Below are positions 33,696 to 43,453 of a stretch of 64,000 nucleotides of DNA, piece after piece (within the stretch, counting starts at the first letter, position 1; each line of letters opens with the position of its first letter). The stretch lies in assembly GCA_964462445.1 (NCBI GenBank), contig CAYWXG010000004.1:1-64000 (forward strand). The letters are read 5' to 3'. The position numbers and the translations under genes were made by a program. Origin of the DNA: JAGBWK01 sp964462445. GTDB lineage: Bacteria > Bacteroidota > Bacteroidia > Bacteroidales > Muribaculaceae. Below the pieces are notes generated by a model. It did no database searches. It was not told where the DNA came from and saw only the letters and a program-made list of their open reading frames with translations.

Positions 33696-35222
33696 ATGAA
33701 ACTCAAAAATATATTATTTTTAGGAACGGCTGTGGCGATAGGAGCCTCAATGACTTCATGCGGAAGCGACTGGCTTGAAATTACGCCTAATCAGGACGAA
33801 CCGTTAGAGGTGTATTATTCGACCGACGCAGCCATACAGGAAGCAGTTGTTGCGGCTTACGACCCGATGCATTGGTTTGACTATGCCAACAACTATACGG
33901 CAATCAACCTTTATTCCGACATGATGACGGATCAAATGTATCCCGGTGGTGGTGATGTCAGCGATATGTCAATGTGGAAGGATATGTTTAACTTCAAAAT
34001 CAATCCTACCAATGTGCTTGACTGTAACTATTCAAACGCGTATTCCGGTGTAAAACGTTGTAATGATGCTATCCACTATATGAATGATTTCAGTATCAAC
34101 GATTTGACCGAAGAAAATCGTCGTTACTACGAAGCACAGTGTATAGCGCTCCGCGTATTCTACTACAATCAGTTGTGGAAATGGTGGGGAAATATCGTTT
34201 ACTACACTGAAAACCTTTCAGGTAACTTCCTCGGAACTCAATATACAGCTGACGAAGTTTATGAATTCATGATTACCGATCTTGAGGGAATTCTCGCTGA
34301 TAATCCTTTGAAATGGAAATCGGACACAAAGGATTTGGGTAGAGTAACCACACCTTTCGTGTATATGCTTTACACAGAAATCGTAATGTACCAAAACGAT
34401 ACATCACGTTTCCCGACCGCACTCAACTACATGAAGGAGATAATCAACTCACCGGACTACAGCCTCAACCCCGACTTTGCTTCAATCTGGACTGTAGACG
34501 GAGAATGGTGTGATGAGTCAATCTACGAAATCAACTATTCAGATGCAGGCGGTGCTCGTAACTGGAGCTGGGGTGGAACAGCGGGTGGTACTGTAATCCC
34601 CGCAATGGCAGGTGCCCGCGGTTACGACATGCGAGATGGTATCCACGACAACACAGGTTGGGGATTCTGTACCGTACGTCAATCAGCTTATGACGCATAT
34701 GAAGCAAGTGACGTTCGTCGCGATGTTTCTATATGGACACCCGAAGAAGGTTCATATACAATTGGTTACCAAGACACCGGTCACTTCATTGGCAAATATG
34801 CTCCTATTGTTGGTGGCAACTCCAATCAGATTGCCGACGCATTGTTGAACTACAACAACAACTTGCGTTTGTATCGCTACTCAGAAGTGCTTTTGAATGC
34901 AGCTGAATTGGTAGTAAGGGGCGCAGGTGCAGGCGATGCCCAAGGATGGATGGATCAAGTGCGTCAGCGTGCCGGCCTAAGTCCAAAGACCGCAACTCTC
35001 GACAATATTCTTGAAGAGCGCGCATTTGAATTCTTAGGTGAAGGCAAGCGCTACTGGGATATCCTCCGCAGTGGAAAGGGTCCGGAACTCCTCGTTCCCG
35101 ATGAAGGTCCCAACGGAGGTGATGGCCGTACAGGAACATATACCGAAAACAAGAAGTATATCCCGTTCCCGCAGAACGAACTTGACCAGGCTTACGGTAC
35201 AATCGTACAAAATCCGTATTAA
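33696..35222 (+). CDS. SusD/RagB-family surface lipoprotein
   Basis: A 508-aa lipoprotein (MTSC, Cys22) that caps the SusC barrel and binds the glycan at the surface. The SusD pattern is clear: WLEITPNQ after the lipid anchor, the YNQLWKWWGNIVYYT TPR-like region, and the conserved C-terminal ERAFEFLGEGKRYWDILRSG block followed by YIPFPQNELD. It is separated by 30 nt from susC and by about 35 nt from the following surface glycan-binding protein, consistent with one transcript. Confidence 0.96.
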   Translation: MKLKNILFLGTAVAIGASMTSCGSDWLEITPNQDEPLEVYYSTDAAIQEAVVAAYDPMHWFDYANNYTAINLYSDMMTDQMYPGGGDVSDMSMWKDMFNFKINPTNVLDCNYSNAYSGVKRCNDAIHYMNDFSINDLTEENRRYYEAQCIALRVFYYNQLWKWWGNIVYYTENLSGNFLGTQYTADEVYEFMITDLEGILADNPLKWKSDTKDLGRVTTPFVYMLYTEIVMYQNDTSRFPTALNYMKEIINSPDYSLNPDFASIWTVDGEWCDESIYEINYSDAGGARNWSWGGTAGGTVIPAMAGARGYDMRDGIHDNTGWGFCTVRQSAYDAYEASDVRRDVSIWTPEEGSYTIGYQDTGHFIGKYAPIVGGNSNQIADALLNYNNNLRLYRYSEVLLNAAELVVRGAGAGDAQGWMDQVRQRAGLSPKTATLDNILEERAFEFLGEGKRYWDILRSGKGPELLVPDEGPNGGDGRTGTYTENKKYIPFPQNELDQAYGTIVQNPY

Positions 35223-35257
35223 TAGATGATTTTAGTCATTTTTTAATCCTGTAAATT

Positions 35258-37141
35258 ATGAAACTGAAAAATATATTTAAGTTAACAGCACTTGCCGGAG
35301 TCCTAATTGGAATGACCGGATGTAGCGAGGAAGACATTACTCCGCTTAACCCTAATGATCTTCCCGGAGTTGGCGATTACAATATTATTGTCCAGGTTGA
35401 TGAAACTACCAATGAATTTACGTTGTCGGTGGATCAAGAACTTAAAGGTGTGTATCCGGTATGGCGAGTATATGCCAATGCGAAGAATCCCACGACACCA
35501 TCGGTACGTTCAACCTCACATACCATAACGGGTGTAATCCGCAAAGCGGGCGACTACAATGTAGAACTTCAATTGGGCAACCGCAACGGTTTGTCGGAAG
35601 GGGTACGCACCGCTGTGATTCATATCCCCAACGACCTTGGCGCAAATGATGTATTCAAAGGCTACAAATATGACAGCGAATACAACTTGTGGAAGAACGC
35701 GGCAGTCACTTTGCAATCAACATGGTTTGCCGACGATAATTGGGGCGCATTGGATCCTCAACCCACAGTCGACCTTAGCAATGAGTATATTTCATTCCAC
35801 ACACCTGCCGGTATGGGCTCAACTCAATGGCAAGGTCAAGTGCATATCGGAACCGATATTCAAGTATCGTCGTCCGAGACTTACGACTTCTCATGCTACG
35901 TAGAGGCGGTTGTTGACACCAAGATTACCGTTAAGGTACAAAAGGATGGCGATGATAATACTTTCTTCGTAGCCGATCAGCAGGAATTCAAAGCCGGAGG
36001 TTCGGTATATCACTTCTCAGGACTCCCCGGATTTGATGGAACACTTAAAATAGCTCTTGACGTAGCCGGTTATCCCGATACCGATTTCGCAATCTCAAAT
36101 ATCGTGTTCAAGAATCATAAGAATGATGATGGTACGGTATTCCCGGTATTAGGATATACCTACGATGGTCCTAACAATCTCTGGAAAGATGCTACAATCA
36201 GCAACATCACAACATGGTTTGCCGACGCTAACTGGGCACAGGTTGCCGACCCGAAATATGAGGTTGAAAACCAAGTGATATATGTAGAGGGTCTCCCGGA
36301 AAACAAAGATCAATGGCAAGGGCAGTTGGCAATGGATTTGGATATCGCCACAGCCGCCGACAAGACTTACGACTTCTCAGTGATTATCACAGCGACAGCC
36401 GATCACCCCGGCATTACCGTTAAGTTGACCGACCCGAACGACGACAACCACTTCATGTGCGCCGACAGAGTACCTGTGACAGCCAACACAGCAACAGTGT
36501 ACCACTTCAACGAAGTAGCCGGATTGGGATTGGATAATGTGAAATTGGTCCTTGACTTTGGTGGCGCAACAGCCGGAACAAATGTCACTTTGGAGAACTT
36601 CGTTCTAATCGACCATAGCCTAAACACAGAGACACTTCCGAGCGAAGATGGTGGCGACTCAGGCGATAACACAGGTGTGGAATGGTCGGATGCCGACAAT
36701 CTCTGGAAAGGTTACGATGTGTCGAGTTTCTGGTTCGCTGATAATAGTTGGACGCAGATTGCCGACCCGAAATATGAATTTGATGGTTCAACCTACTATT
36801 TGCATATAGCAGAAGCAGGTGCAACCCGTTGGCAAGGTCAAATGCATATTACATCGGATATCCTCAGTACATCAGCAGAGAAATACGATTTCAAAATAAT
36901 GTTCACCTCAACAGCCGATCTCCCCGGTGTAATGGTTAAACTACACCCTGATGGTGATGACGGAACATTCTACATGGAACATGAGGTGGCAGTAGCAGCC
37001 GATACCCCCACAATTTATGCAGTGGCCGACTTACCCGGAATCGAATGTGGCACACCTCTCGTGCTTACACTCGACTTTGCGGGCGCACCGGCCAACACAG
37101 ATGTTGAAATCAGCGATATTTATTTCCAAGTACATAAATAA
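35258..37141 (+). CDS. Surface glycan-binding lipoprotein with three tandem CBM-like modules
   Basis: A 627-aa SPII lipoprotein (MTGC, Cys22). After an Ig/PKD-like stretch (about 40-125) it has three homologous modules of about 150 residues, at about 130-290, 296-455 and 472-627. Each opens with NLWK and WFAD..W, has a WQGQ block, and ends with (V/L)(A/L)LD(V/F)(A/G)G followed by an IXF strand. This looks like a jelly-roll carbohydrate-binding fold (CBM4/9-like), but the family label is inference. Position after SusD marks it as the SGBP (SusE/F position) that concentrates polymer at the surface. A Ser/Gly/Asp linker (DGGDSGDNTG) precedes module 3. Confidence 0.85.
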   Translation: MKLKNIFKLTALAGVLIGMTGCSEEDITPLNPNDLPGVGDYNIIVQVDETTNEFTLSVDQELKGVYPVWRVYANAKNPTTPSVRSTSHTITGVIRKAGDYNVELQLGNRNGLSEGVRTAVIHIPNDLGANDVFKGYKYDSEYNLWKNAAVTLQSTWFADDNWGALDPQPTVDLSNEYISFHTPAGMGSTQWQGQVHIGTDIQVSSSETYDFSCYVEAVVDTKITVKVQKDGDDNTFFVADQQEFKAGGSVYHFSGLPGFDGTLKIALDVAGYPDTDFAISNIVFKNHKNDDGTVFPVLGYTYDGPNNLWKDATISNITTWFADANWAQVADPKYEVENQVIYVEGLPENKDQWQGQLAMDLDIATAADKTYDFSVIITATADHPGITVKLTDPNDDNHFMCADRVPVTANTATVYHFNEVAGLGLDNVKLVLDFGGATAGTNVTLENFVLIDHSLNTETLPSEDGGDSGDNTGVEWSDADNLWKGYDVSSFWFADNSWTQIADPKYEFDGSTYYLHIAEAGATRWQGQMHITSDILSTSAEKYDFKIMFTSTADLPGVMVKLHPDGDDGTFYMEHEVAVAADTPTIYAVADLPGIECGTPLVLTLDFAGAPANTDVEISDIYFQVHK

Positions 37142-37168
37142 AGCCCTAAAATCAACTGTAATTAATTC

Positions 37169-37207
37169 GGGGGCGAATGTCCGCGGCGACATTCGCCCCC
37201 TTTTTTT
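37169..37207 (+). terminator. Strong intrinsic terminator inside the glycan locus
   Basis: Perfect 13-bp GC-rich stem GGGGGCGAATGTC / GACATTCGCCCCC followed by seven Ts. It ends the susC-susD-SGBP block. The enzyme genes downstream need read-through or their own promoter, which may keep their expression lower. Confidence 0.95.
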
Positions 37208-37325
37208 AAAAACTGAATGTAAATCCTCGAAAATTAAATGGTAAACAGTTGTTTTTTGAGGAGTTTGTACAAGTTTTAATAACGCTGTCGGAGAAACCCA
37301 GACAGAACAGTAAATCTAAAATATC

Positions 37326-38561
37326 ATGAAGACTCGATTATTCACGTTTATACTATTAGCCATATTTTCCTTGTCGGCATATTCACAGAAGGCATTGCAG
37401 CAATTTTTGCGCATCGACGGAGTTAATATGGTAGATGGCGAGGGAAACCCTTTCTATATCAAGGGGACTAATTTAGGGAACTGGCTAAATCCGGAAGGAT
37501 ATATGTTTGGTTTCGCCAAGACAAATTCTGCTTCGATGATCGATGACTTATTCTGCCAACTTGTAGGACCGGTCGAAGCAGCGGCATTCTGGAAAGAATT
37601 TAAGGACAATTACATCACAAAAGCAGATATTGATTTTATAGCGTCGCAGGGTGCGAATACGATAAGGCTTCCGTTCCATTACAAACTATTCACCAATGAG
37701 GATTACATGGGTTTGACGGAAAATCAAGATGGATTTGCCCGCGTAGACTCAGTAGTGGAATGGTGTCGCGCCAACAATCTGTATCTGATACTCGATATGC
37801 ACGATGCCCCGGCAGGGCAAACGGGAGATAATATCGATGACTCCTACGGATATCCGTTCTTGATGGAGAGCGAGCCGGCACAGCAACAATTTATCGGAAT
37901 ATGGGAGAAGATAGCGCAACGTTACTGCAATGAACCTGTAATTTTAGGCTATGAACTTATTAATGAGCCAATCGCCACATATTTCGGAGAGAAACAAGAT
38001 GAGTTGAACGCTCACTTGATCGACCTTTATAAAAGATGCGTAAAAGCGATAAGAAAAATAGACGACAAGCATATAATACTTATCGGCGCACCGCAATGGA
38101 ATTCTAATTTCGATCCTATCGACCCGGCGGATTTTGCCGACGACCCGCAAATCATGTACACGTGTCATCGTTACGGCGGCCCGGCGACAGCCGACGCGAT
38201 AAGGTCGTATATAGATTTTCGCGACAAATCACAGCGTCCCATGTATATGGGAGAAATCGGCCACAACACCGATGAATGGCAAAGCGACTTCGTAAAAGTG
38301 ATGAAGGAGAACAATATAGGTTATACCTTCTGGCCATACAAGAAACTTGAAGGATCATGTATGCGCGGAATCACCCCTCCCGAAGATTGGGACTATATAA
38401 AAACGTGTTCGGAAAGTCCGCGCGATTCCTATGCAAATCTTCGCGAATTGAAAATAGATTTCGCAAGAGCGCGAAAAGCGTTGTCGTTGTTGTTGGAAAA
38501 TTGTAAATTTGAAAACTCGTATAGCAATACCTCCTACATAGAGTCATTGCATTTGAAATAA
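37326..38561 (+). CDS. Glycoside hydrolase family 5 (β-glucanase-type)
   Basis: A 411-aa secreted (β/α)8-barrel glycosidase with signal peptide (1-20, AYSQ). GH5 motifs: IRLPFHYK near β3, LILDMHDAPAG (His159), the acid/base Glu214 in YELINEPI and the nucleophile Glu310 in MYMGEIGHN. The opening GTNLGNWLNPEGYMFGF resembles exo- or endo-glucanase-type GH5 subfamilies acting on β-1,3/1,6/1,4 glucans; the subfamily cannot be fixed by eye. It follows a terminator and precedes two GH3 genes, so it probably processes imported oligosaccharides in the periplasm. Confidence 0.9.
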   Translation: MKTRLFTFILLAIFSLSAYSQKALQQFLRIDGVNMVDGEGNPFYIKGTNLGNWLNPEGYMFGFAKTNSASMIDDLFCQLVGPVEAAAFWKEFKDNYITKADIDFIASQGANTIRLPFHYKLFTNEDYMGLTENQDGFARVDSVVEWCRANNLYLILDMHDAPAGQTGDNIDDSYGYPFLMESEPAQQQFIGIWEKIAQRYCNEPVILGYELINEPIATYFGEKQDELNAHLIDLYKRCVKAIRKIDDKHIILIGAPQWNSNFDPIDPADFADDPQIMYTCHRYGGPATADAIRSYIDFRDKSQRPMYMGEIGHNTDEWQSDFVKVMKENNIGYTFWPYKKLEGSCMRGITPPEDWDYIKTCSESPRDSYANLRELKIDFARARKALSLLLENCKFENSYSNTSYIESLHLK

Positions 38562-38659
38562 CGGCTGAAATCGGTTGTAAACAGCGATTGCCGGCTACTT
38601 ATTCAGCAAAGAATCGGAGTATAGGGTTCTGAAAATTTTAGAATATAAAACAAAAGATT

Positions 38660-40897
38660 ATGAAGAAAATAATATTATCAACTTTAACGGTTGGTCTGAT
38701 GTCGGTAGGATTGATGGCCGAAACTCCGTTGTATCTCAACGAGAATGCCGATATGGAGTCGCGAATAGAAGATGCGCTTTCGCGTATGACACTCAAGGAG
38801 AAGGTTGATATAATACATGCTCAGTCGAAGTTTAGTTCGCCCGGTGTGCCTCGTCTTGGTATCCCTGAAATATGGTGTACCGACGGTCCGATGGGCGTGC
38901 GTCCCGAAGTCCTTTGGGACGAGTGGAATCAAGCGAAGTGGACCAACGACTCCTGCACAGCGTTTCCGTCGTTGACAGCGTTGGCGGCGACATGGAACCC
39001 CGACATGGCATATCTCTATGGGAAAAGCATTGGAGAAGAGGCTCGCTTCCGCAACAAGAGCGTGTTGCTGGGCCCGGGCATCAATGTGTACCGCACACCG
39101 CTCAACGGCCGTAATTTCGAGTACATGGGAGAGGACCCCTATTTGATTTCGCAAATGGTTGTCCCTTATGTTAAGGGTGTTCAATCCAATGGCGTAGCGG
39201 TGTGTGTAAAGCATTTCGCGCTCAATAACAATGAAATTAATCGTCACACTTCAAATCCGATTGTCGACGACCGCACCCTTTATGAGATCTATCTTCCCGG
39301 CTTCAAGGCCGCTGCTATAGAGGGAGAGGCATGGAGCTTTATGGGTGGATACAACCTGTTTCGCGGAGAACACGCCAGCTACAACCCGATATTGATGAAC
39401 CAAATACTCAAAGGAGAATGGAAATGGGACGGAGCAGTCATCTCCGACTGGGGCGCAGTTCACGATACCAAAACGGCAGTGACCGGCGGACTGGATATGG
39501 AATTCGGCAGTTGGACCGATGGATTGAGCAACGGGGCAAGCAATGCCTACGATAACTATTGGTTGGCCAACCCCTATCTCATCGGAATCCAAAACGGAGA
39601 GTTTGGAGAAGCCGAGTTGAACGACAAAGTGCGTCGCGTGTTGCGTTTGACGATGCGTACGTCGATGAATCGCAACAAGCCTTGGGGCGCGATGAATAGC
39701 GACGAGCATATTGCGGTGTGCCGTCAAGTCGGCGGTGAAGGTGTAGTGCTTTTGAAAAATAAAGATGAGATACTCCCCCTCAATCCCGAAAAGACGCAAA
39801 ACATAGCAGTGATAGGAGAAAATGCCATCAAGAAAATGATAGTAGGAGGTGGCAGTTCGTCGTTGAAGGCGTTGTATGAGATAACACCGCTCGAAGGATT
39901 GAAAGCGCGCATCGGAGGAAAGGCTAATATAGTATATGCCCGCGGATATGTAGGTGACGCTTCCGGGGAATACAACGGGGTGACAACCGGGCAGGATATC
40001 AGCGACAGTCGTTCAGCCGAGGAATTGACAGCCGAGGCGGTAGAGGTGGCAAAATCGGCCGATATAGTATTGTATTTCGGTGGGTTGAATAAGAGCAATC
40101 ATCAGGATGCCGAGGACACCGACCGCGAAACGATGTCGTTGCCCTACGGACAAGATGAACTTATCGAAGCGTTGGCAAAAGCCAATCCGAATATTGTGGT
40201 AATCAATATCAGCGGTACAGGAGTAACAATGCCGTGGCTTGATAAAGTACCGGCGGTGCTTCAAGCATGGTATCTCGGCAACGAGACCGGCAACACACTC
40301 GCCGATATATTGACGGGTGAGGTCAATCCAAGCGGCAAATTGCCTTATACGTATTACGCATCGCTCGATCAAGTCGGCGCACATAAACTTGGCGCTTATC
40401 CCGGCACTCCCAATGTCGACTCATTCGGAAATCAAATATGGGATATGCCTTACAACGAGGGCATTTTCGTGGGTTATCGTTTCATCGACAAGAACAAGTT
40501 GAAACCTACATTCCCGTTTGGTCACGGATTGAGTTATACGAAGTTTGAGTACGGCGAATTGACGTTGTCGGACAAGAGTATGACCGCCGACGGAACAGTC
40601 AAAGCAACTGTCACGTTGAAGAATGTCGGCAAAGTGGCAGGGAAGGAGACAGTGCAACTTTATATCAGCGACAAGAAGGCAAGCGTGGAGCGTCCGGTCA
40701 AGGAGTTGAAAGGGTTCGCGAAAGTTGAATTGCAACCGGGCGAAACGGCAACGGTGGAATTTGAAATCTCCAAAGAGGCGTTGTGTTATTTCGACGCTGA
40801 CAAGCATGATTGGGTGGCCGAACCGGGTGACTTCGAGGTGCTGATAGGCTCATCGTCGGCCGAGATTCACAGCCGTAAGACATTTACGTTGAAATAA
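38660..40897 (+). CDS. Glycoside hydrolase family 3 β-glucosidase (first)
   Basis: A 745-aa secreted enzyme removing terminal glucose from β-gluco-oligosaccharides. A signal peptide (1-20) precedes the (β/α)8 domain with DGPMGVRPE, KHFALNNNE and the nucleophile Asp263 in VISDWGAVHD. The α/β sandwich domain contains the GGLNKSNHQDAEDTDRE loop, and an Fn3-like C-terminal domain begins near TFPFGHGLSYT. The next GH3 gene begins 27 nt downstream. The two differ strongly in sequence, so they probably cleave different linkages or chain lengths. Confidence 0.95.
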   Translation: MKKIILSTLTVGLMSVGLMAETPLYLNENADMESRIEDALSRMTLKEKVDIIHAQSKFSSPGVPRLGIPEIWCTDGPMGVRPEVLWDEWNQAKWTNDSCTAFPSLTALAATWNPDMAYLYGKSIGEEARFRNKSVLLGPGINVYRTPLNGRNFEYMGEDPYLISQMVVPYVKGVQSNGVAVCVKHFALNNNEINRHTSNPIVDDRTLYEIYLPGFKAAAIEGEAWSFMGGYNLFRGEHASYNPILMNQILKGEWKWDGAVISDWGAVHDTKTAVTGGLDMEFGSWTDGLSNGASNAYDNYWLANPYLIGIQNGEFGEAELNDKVRRVLRLTMRTSMNRNKPWGAMNSDEHIAVCRQVGGEGVVLLKNKDEILPLNPEKTQNIAVIGENAIKKMIVGGGSSSLKALYEITPLEGLKARIGGKANIVYARGYVGDASGEYNGVTTGQDISDSRSAEELTAEAVEVAKSADIVLYFGGLNKSNHQDAEDTDRETMSLPYGQDELIEALAKANPNIVVINISGTGVTMPWLDKVPAVLQAWYLGNETGNTLADILTGEVNPSGKLPYTYYASLDQVGAHKLGAYPGTPNVDSFGNQIWDMPYNEGIFVGYRFIDKNKLKPTFPFGHGLSYTKFEYGELTLSDKSMTADGTVKATVTLKNVGKVAGKETVQLYISDKKASVERPVKELKGFAKVELQPGETATVEFEISKEALCYFDADKHDWVAEPGDFEVLIGSSSAEIHSRKTFTLK

Positions 40898-40924
40898 AAA
40901 TAAATCGATAAAAATTGACATATT

Positions 40925-43252
40925 ATGAAGAAACAAATATTGACAGCGATGGCAGCGGTAGCGGTATCGATGGGCGTAACGGCACAAACGGCGCCGGCAA
41001 TAGCTCCCGACGCAGCGTTGGAAGCGCAGGTGAAGAAAATAGTGTCGGGAATGACACTCGATGACAAAATTGGACAGATGTGTGAAGTGGAGATTGGAAT
41101 GGTGTTGGCCGACACGCATGATGGAACTATAAAGACAGATGCCGCCAAACTTGAGACAATCTTCAATAAATATCGCGTCGGGTCGATACTGAATGTGCCG
41201 AGAGGCGCCGCTCAACCGCCGGCTGAGTGGAACAGCGTAATCAAAGATATACAGGATGCTTCGATGAAATATATCGGAGTTCCGGACATATATGGCGTGG
41301 ACCAGAACCATGGCACAACTTACACACAGGGAGGCACGATGTTCCCTCAGGAGATAAATATGGCGGCAACGTTCAACCGCGCGCTTGTCAGAACCGGAGC
41401 GCAGGTGTGTGCCTATGAAAGTAGGGCGACATCAATACCATGGCTCTTTAATCCGGTGATGGACCTTGCTCGCATATCGACGTGGTCGCGTATTTGGGAA
41501 AGTTTCGGTGAGGATCCCTACGTCAATGGCGCAATGGCTGTTGAGGTGGTAAAAGGTTATCAAGGGGAAGATCCCAACCATATCGGCAAAAACGGTACGG
41601 CGGCTTGTTTGAAGCATTTCATGGCTTACGGTAATCCGACATCGGGTCAGGACCGCACTCCGGCAACCATCAATCCGATGGATTTACGTGAGAAATATTT
41701 TATGCCCTACAAGATGGCAATCCAGGCCGGAGCACTTTCGGTAATGGTGAATTCGGGGGTAGTCAACGGGGTGCCTTTCCATGCCCACAAGGCGTATCTG
41801 ACAGGATGGCTCAAAGAGGAGTTGAACTGGGACGGTGTTATTGTGACAGACTGGGCTGATATTCACAATCTGTGGAAACGCGATAAGATTGCAGCGGACT
41901 ACAAAGAGGCAATATTGCTATCGATAAATGCCGGTATAGATATGTCGATGGTTCCCTACGACGTAGAGTTCTGCACTCTGTTGAAAGAACTTGTTGAGGA
42001 GGGGAAAGTGTCGATGGAGCGTATCGACGACGCAGCAAGCAGAGTAGTCAGAATGAAATTACGTCTGGGATTGTTTGAAAATCCGTCGAGCGATTTCGCC
42101 GATTATCCGAAATTCGGAAGCAAAGACCATGCGGTCAAGGCACTCGAAGCAGCGATACAAAGCGAGATACTTCTGAAGAACGAAAACAATGTGTTGCCTT
42201 TGGCAAAGGGTAAAAAGATATTGCTTACCGGACCGAATGCCAATAGTATGCGTTGCTTGAACGGCGGATGGTCGTACACATGGCAGGGCTCAAACGATCC
42301 GATATTCCATGCGCAGTATAACACAATCTATGAGTCGCTTTGCAATAAGTATGGCGCGGAGAATGTGACACTCGTTCAAGGTATGGACTATGTTGAGGAC
42401 TACGGACGTTGGCAAGAGGAGGTAAATGTGGATATTGAAAGCGCAGTAAAGGCGGCTACCGGGGTAGATGTAATCGTGGCATGTGTCGGTGAGAATTCAT
42501 ATTGCGAAACTCCCGGTAATATCAACGATTTGCGTCTGTCGGCCAATCAGACGGAGTTGGTCAAAGCGTTGGCAAAGACCGGCAAACCTATCGTTCTGGT
42601 GTTGAACGAGGGTAGAGCTCGCATCATCCGCGAGATAGAGCCGCTTGCTTCGGCAATAATTGATATAATGCTTCCCGGCAATTATGGTGGCGACGCGTTG
42701 GCGGAGTTGTTGGCCGGTGACAGCAATTTCAGTGCGAAATTGCCAATCACTTATCCGAAATGGAATAATTCTCTCGTGACTTACGACCATAAACCGTGCG
42801 AATCGGTACCGACAATGGTTGGTGCTTACAATTATTCGGCGGATATCGATGTTCAGTGGCCGTTTGGTTATGGTATGAGTTATACAACCTACGCATATTC
42901 AAATCTGAAGGTTGACAAGGCTGAATTTACGGCCGACGACACGTTGACAGTCAGTGTAGATGTTACCAATACCGGCAAGGTTGACGGCATGGAGCCTGTG
43001 ATACTTTATAGCGCAGACTTGGTGGCGTCGGTAACTCCAGATGTGGCACGTGTGAGAAATTTCGACAAGGTAGCGCTCAAAGCGGGAGAAACGAAGACCG
43101 TCAGCATGGAAATCAAAGCGAAAGATTTGGCGTTTGTCAACAGCAATATGAAATGGACGCTCGAACAGGGTGATTTTGAATTCACAGTAGGAACTGAGAA
43201 GGTGAAGGCAAAATGCACGGCAACAAAAGTTTGGGACGAGCCTAATTTGTAG
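40925..43252 (+). CDS. Glycoside hydrolase family 3 β-glucosidase (second)
   Basis: A 775-aa secreted GH3 enzyme with signal peptide (1-20, VTAQ). Catalytic-domain motifs include GVDQNHGTTY, the KHFMAYGNP block and the nucleophile Asp309 in VIVTDWADIHN. The second domain has CVGENSYCETPGN, where the Glu may be the acid/base. The Fn3-like domain starts near WPFGYGMSYT. It is more like BglX/exo-glucanase-type GH3 proteins than its neighbour. It is the last gene of the glycan locus and is followed by a terminator. Confidence 0.95.
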   Translation: MKKQILTAMAAVAVSMGVTAQTAPAIAPDAALEAQVKKIVSGMTLDDKIGQMCEVEIGMVLADTHDGTIKTDAAKLETIFNKYRVGSILNVPRGAAQPPAEWNSVIKDIQDASMKYIGVPDIYGVDQNHGTTYTQGGTMFPQEINMAATFNRALVRTGAQVCAYESRATSIPWLFNPVMDLARISTWSRIWESFGEDPYVNGAMAVEVVKGYQGEDPNHIGKNGTAACLKHFMAYGNPTSGQDRTPATINPMDLREKYFMPYKMAIQAGALSVMVNSGVVNGVPFHAHKAYLTGWLKEELNWDGVIVTDWADIHNLWKRDKIAADYKEAILLSINAGIDMSMVPYDVEFCTLLKELVEEGKVSMERIDDAASRVVRMKLRLGLFENPSSDFADYPKFGSKDHAVKALEAAIQSEILLKNENNVLPLAKGKKILLTGPNANSMRCLNGGWSYTWQGSNDPIFHAQYNTIYESLCNKYGAENVTLVQGMDYVEDYGRWQEEVNVDIESAVKAATGVDVIVACVGENSYCETPGNINDLRLSANQTELVKALAKTGKPIVLVLNEGRARIIREIEPLASAIIDIMLPGNYGGDALAELLAGDSNFSAKLPITYPKWNNSLVTYDHKPCESVPTMVGAYNYSADIDVQWPFGYGMSYTTYAYSNLKVDKAEFTADDTLTVSVDVTNTGKVDGMEPVILYSADLVASVTPDVARVRNFDKVALKAGETKTVSMEIKAKDLAFVNSNMKWTLEQGDFEFTVGTEKVKAKCTATKVWDEPNL

Positions 43253-43313
43253 TAGGACAATGGTATTATGACTTATATGTTTCATAATAATTTTTAGTGT
43301 GTGTTTTTTTGAT

Positions 43314-43347
43314 GAGTGGTGATAGTGATATTACCACTCTTTTTTTT
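43314..43347 (+). terminator. Terminator at the end of the glycan locus
   Basis: The stem GAGTGGT / ACCACTC with a 12-nt loop is followed by eight Ts. It lies about 60 nt after the second GH3 gene. Confidence 0.88.
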
Positions 43348-43402
43348 ACGCGGTTAACTTTTGTTTTGAGGGGTGGGTAGGGATTGTGCCCACGCTTGGA
43401 GT

Positions 43403-43410
43403 TATCTTTG
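43403..43410 (+). promoter_or_regulatory. Likely -7 element of recA
   Basis: TATCTTTG matches TAnnTTTG and lies 43 nt upstream of the recA ATG. No LexA-type palindrome was recognised next to it. Confidence 0.55.
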
Positions 43411-43453
43411 CAGTGTAAACATAAAAATTAATCTCCACTAAATATTGAAAACC

